Positions 60,160 to 64,000 of a stretch of 64,000 bases of DNA are shown here, one piece after another. The position numbers were made by a program, and so were the translations under genes. The stretch's first letter is position 1. Every line of letters begins with the position of its first letter. Source of the stretch: Liolophura sinensis (lineage: Eukaryota > Mollusca > Polyplacophora > Chitonida > Chitonidae); NCBI RefSeq assembly GCF_032854445.1, contig NC_088299.1, forward strand, positions 62,001-126,000, in the 5' to 3' direction. A model generated the notes under the pieces. That model saw nothing but the letters and a program-made list of their open reading frames with translations, had not been told where the DNA came from and searched no databases.

Positions 60160-63100
60160 GAGAAATGACCAGTCGCGATGGTACACACTACATTGTAGCT
60201 GATCTCAATCAGCAAAATAATGACCCAAAAATTAGAAAATGGAAAAATTCCTCAAATGAGCTGACAAAGAAGCTAATCCTACGTATTTGTGACGAGAAAT
60301 CCAATAGTACAAACCGCATTGCTTTCCGACCAATTCTTCTAGCTGTATCGGCGTTTGAGATATGGTTGACGTGATAATGGTGTGCCCAGCTACGATATTT
60401 CTCCTTAGAAAGCAGAGAAATTTTCAAACATTCAAAAATTTATGCATTTATTACATTAATTCACGTCTTTTGGCACAATAAGTGTGTGCATCAGTGTTAA
60501 ATTTTAGTTTTCACAACAGATTCTATTAAGTACTCTATATTTTCTATATACATGTACAAATGATGTGCTAAGGTAGTACATATATATAAATCCATTAGGT
60601 TAGTCTTCGACTTGGAGGTAAAACAATTCCTGGATCAGTTAAATGTTCATGTCCCAAAGATTCGACATATTCTGGGTTACCGAACGGCACATTAGTTTTA
60701 GCCGGAAGTTTTATAGAGAAATGACCAGTCGCGATGAGACACACAACATTTTCCCTTATGTCAATCAGCAAAGTAATCAGAGAAAAATTCGAACATGGAA
60801 AAATTGTTCAAATGAGCTTGCAAAAAGACTAATCAGACCTATTTTGTGACGACAAATCGAATGCTGCAGACCGCATTGCTGTCCAGCCAATACCTCTAGC
60901 TGTATAGGCGTTTAAAATATGGTTGACGTCATAATGGTGTGCCCAGCAACGGATTTTTCTCCTTAGAAACTAGAGAAATTTTGCATTTTTGGAACATTTT
61001 TGGATTGCTTACATTATATTACGTCTTTTGTCATCATAAGTGTGTGCAACGGTGTTAAATTGGAGTTTTCAGAAGAGACTGTATCAAGTACCTTATATTT
61101 TCTTTATACAAATGATGTGGTAAGGTAGTACATGTATGTAAAGCCATTGGCTTAGTCTTCGACTTAGAAGTAAGACAATTGCTGGGCCAGCTAAATGATC
61201 ATATCTCAAAGCTTGATAATCTTCTCGAATAGCGAACAGCACATCAGTTTCAGCCGGAAGTTTTATAGAGAAATGACCAGTCGCAATGGTACACACTACA
61301 TTGCAGCTGATGTCAATTAACAAAGTAATCAGACAGAAATTTAAAAGTGGTAAAATTGCTCAAATGAGCTTGCAAAGAGGCCAATGCGACGTATTTTGTG
61401 ACAAAAAAAAAGGAATTTTGCAAACCGCATTGCTTTCCGACCAATACTTCTAGCTATATCGGCGTTTAAAATATGGTTGACGTGATAATAGTGTACCCAG
61501 CAACGGATTATTCTCCATAAAAACCAGAGAAATTTGCAGTCTTTTAACTTTAGTCGATTGCTTTTATTACTTGACATCTGTTGGCAGCACAATTATGTTG
61601 GTCAGTTTTGAGTTGTAGTTTTCAGAGCTGACTGTATCAGGTACGTTATTTTTTTTATATACAAATAATGTGGTGGGGCACTACATGTAGGTAAAGCCAT
61701 TGAAATAGTCTTTTACATAAAAAAAGACAAATGCTGGGTGAATTTAATGATCATGGCCCAAAGAATAGACGTCTTCCTGGCTACCGAACGGCACATTAGT
61801 TTCAGCCCAGAGCTTAATATAAAAATGACCGGTCGCGATGGTGGACACTACATTGCAGCTGATGTCAGTCAATAACTTAAATAGGCAAAAATTCAAAGGT
61901 CTAAAAATTCTTCCATTGCGCTTCCAAAGAAGCCATTCCGACGTTCTTTGTGACGAGAAATCGAATGGTGCAAACCGCATTGCTCTCTGATCAATACTTC
62001 TAGCTGTAGCGGCCTTCAAAAAATGGTTGACGTTATAATTGTGTGTCCAGCAACGGACTTTACTCCTTAGAAACCAGAGAAATCTATTAACGCTAATCAA
62101 TTTATGACATTACTTGACAACTTTCAGCAGCGCAATTATGTAAGTCAATGTTAAGTTGTAGTTTCTAGAACTGATTTTATCAAGTACGTTCTATTTTTAT
62201 ATACAAATGATGTGGTGTGGTAGTACATATATGTAAAGCCCATGGGTCAGTATTCGACCTAAATGTAAGGCAATTGCTGGGTCAGTTAAATGATTATGTA
62301 ACAAAGATTCGACATCTTCTGGGCTACCGAATGACACATTTTTTTTAGCCTAAAGTTTAATAGAGAATTGACCAGTCGCGACACCACACTGTAGCTGATG
62401 TCAATCAGCAACTTAATCAGGCAAAAATTGGAAAATGGAAAAATTGCTCAAATAAGCTTACAAAGAAGTGGTAAGCTTCTTTAACATAGAGTTAAAGCCA
62501 TTGGAATAGTCTTGGACATAGAGGAAAGACAAATGCTGGGTCAGTTTAATTATTATGGCCCTAAGAATAGACGTCTTCTGGGCTACCGAACGGCAAATAA
62601 GTTTCAGCGGAAAATTTAATATACAAATTACCACTCGCGATGGTACACACACTACATTGTAACTGATGTCAGTCAGCTAAGTAATCCGGCAAAAATTTGA
62701 AAGTGGAAAAATTATCCAAATGCGCTTGCAAAAAAGATAAAAGTTTGAGGCAAAAATTTTAAAGTGGAAAAAATGTTTAAATGTGTTTGCAAAAAAACTA
62801 ATCCGACGTAATTTCTGACAAGAAATTGATAGGTACAAACCGCATTGCTCTCCAATCTATGCTTCTAGCTGTAGCGGCGTTGAAAAAATGGTTGACGTAA
62901 TTTTTGTGCGCCTAGCCACGGATTTTTCTCTTTAGAAACCAGAGAAATTTGCAATATTTTAACTCTAATCAATATCTTAGATTACTTCACATCTTTTGGC
63001 AGCGCAGTTATGTGTTAAGTTGTAGTTTTTAGAACTGACTCTGTTTGGTACACTATATTTACTGTATATAAATCATGTGGTTTGGATGTATATGTATGTA

Positions 63101-64000
63101 AAGCCATTGCGTTAGTCTTGGCCTTCGAAGTAAGAAAATTGCTGGGTCAGTCAAATGATAGTGGCCCAAAGATTTGACGTTTTCTGGGCTACCAAACGAC
63201 ACATTAGTTTTAGCCCAGAGCTTAATATAAAAATGACCAAAATGATATACTACAATGTATATCATGTCAATCAGCAAAGTAATTTGGCAAAAATTGGAAA
63301 GTGGAAAAAATGTTCAAATCCGCTTGGGAAGAGGCTAATCCAACGTATTTTGTGACGAGACATCGAAAGGTGCAAACCGCATTGCTCTCCAATCAATACT
63401 TCTAGCTGTAGCGGCGTTCAAAAATTGTCAATGTTATAATTCTGTTGCCAGCAACGGATTTTAATCTTTAGAAACCAGAGAAATTTGCAATTTAACACTA
63501 ATCAATTGATCACATTACTTGACCTCTTTTGGCAGCGCAGTTATGTGCATGAGTGTTAAGTTGTAGTTTTCAGAACTGACTGTATCAAGTATTCCACATT
63601 TTGTATATCCTAATGAAGTGGTGTGGTAGTACGACAGAAGTAAAACAGTTGTTGGGACAGTTGAATTATATTTGGCAAACAGATTGGACGTCTTCTAGGC
63701 TACCGAACGGCACATTAGTCACTGCTGAAAGTTTAATATAGAAACAACCATTTGCGATGGTAGATACTACATTATAGATATAGAATTTTAGCAAAATGAA
63801 CATGCAAAACTTCGAAATTGGCAAAAAATGTTCAAGTCCGCTTTGCAGGAAGCTAATCTGACGTGTTTTGTGATGAAAAATCGAATATTGCACACCACAT
63901 TCCTCTCCCACCAACATTTGAATCTGTGCCGGCGTTTAGATCATGATTGACATCATAATTACCTGCCCAGCAGCGGAGTTTACAACTTAGAAACCAGAGA
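60160..64000. repeat. ~550 bp tandem repeat, right block, continuing past the window
   Basis: Anchors near 60385, 60940, 61495, 62048, 62908, 63448 and 63966 give steps of 555, 555, 553, 860, 540 and 518 bp. The 860 bp step contains a partial duplication (62390-62780) in which the GGCAAAAATT..AAAGTGGAAAAA phrase is repeated. Divergence from the central block increases to the right. No gene or RNA is supported here, and the array runs off the window edge. Confidence 0.88.

Noticed and set aside
55978-63917. Recurrent minus-strand ORFs of 60-110 codons in the tandem repeat (CTIATGHFS..PLAET.. and similar)
   Set aside because: They recur because the repeat recurs. Between the units at 55.98 and 57.07 kb, roughly 17 base changes give about 9-10 amino-acid changes, close to neutral. 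Several units have stops or frameshifts, and there is no consistent start.
1-64000. CRISPR array, prokaryotic operons, tRNA or rRNA genes
   Set aside because: No short regular direct repeats with unique spacers, no ribosome-binding-site-led operons, and no cloverleaf or rRNA sequences were recognised. The repeats present are retroelements and a 550 bp satellite.

Overview
This is eukaryotic, animal-type DNA made almost entirely of repeats. No bacterial-style operon and no complete host protein gene is visible. A gastropod mollusc is the best guess. I infer this from the family's 3' end (CCACGATATGGCTGAAATAT... GCCGATGTGGCG... followed by TCAT repeats) and a 5' motif (CTTGTCGTAAAAGTCGACTA) that resemble repeats I know from molluscan genomes. 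This is not proven by the sequence.

The backbone from 7.4 to 40.5 kb is a tandem array of U2 snRNA genes on the minus strand. Two consecutive U2 genes are each split at the same place by a non-LTR retrotransposon (here U2-LINE A and B). Each element has a zinc-knuckle ORF1 and an ORF2 with an APE endonuclease, a reverse transcriptase, no RNase H and a C-terminal CCHC motif. This is the L1/Tx1 plan, and it resembles Keno elements, which are known to target U2. U2 nucleotides 1-27/30 lie 5' of each element and nucleotides 35-190 lie 3' of it. The split falls in the branch-site recognition sequence. The roughly 1 kb spacers on either side are homologous.

Onto this backbone, and around it, a second non-LTR family has inserted repeatedly. 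It is I/Nimb-like: a ~600 bp 5' UTR, ORF1 with three zinc knuckles, ORF2 with EN-RT-RNase H, a TAATG junction between ORF1 and ORF2, and a TCAT-repeat tail. There are six copies, N1-N6, each about 5.9 kb when complete. N1 (1-2967) lies in a Gypsy integrase. N2 (8235-14144) lies in a Tc1 element that itself sits in the 3' UTR of U2-LINE A. N3 (15984-21878) and N4 (23533-24757) lie in ORF2 of U2-LINE A. N5 (29228-35133) lies in ORF2 of U2-LINE B. N6 (48180-54081) lies in satellite DNA. Target-site duplications of 12-14 bp can be read for N2-N6. N3 and N6 have both ORFs intact.

Remaining regions are as follows. 2968-6500 is a decayed Gypsy retrotransposon on the minus strand. 6696-7079 is an exon-like ORF of unknown identity. 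40.5-47.5 kb is a degraded Polinton/Maverick with integrase, protein-primed DNA polymerase B, packaging ATPase and smaller conserved ORFs; no capsid or protease gene was found. 47.5-48.2 kb and 54.1-64 kb hold a divergent ~550 bp tandem repeat, locally arranged as ~1.1 kb dimers. That repeat is interrupted by N6, a 1.54 kb Tc1 element and a truncated fragment of a second Tc1 family. The genes here do not form a cellular pathway. The biology is layered parasitism: a target-specific LINE in an essential snRNA array, which then became a landing area for other mobile elements.
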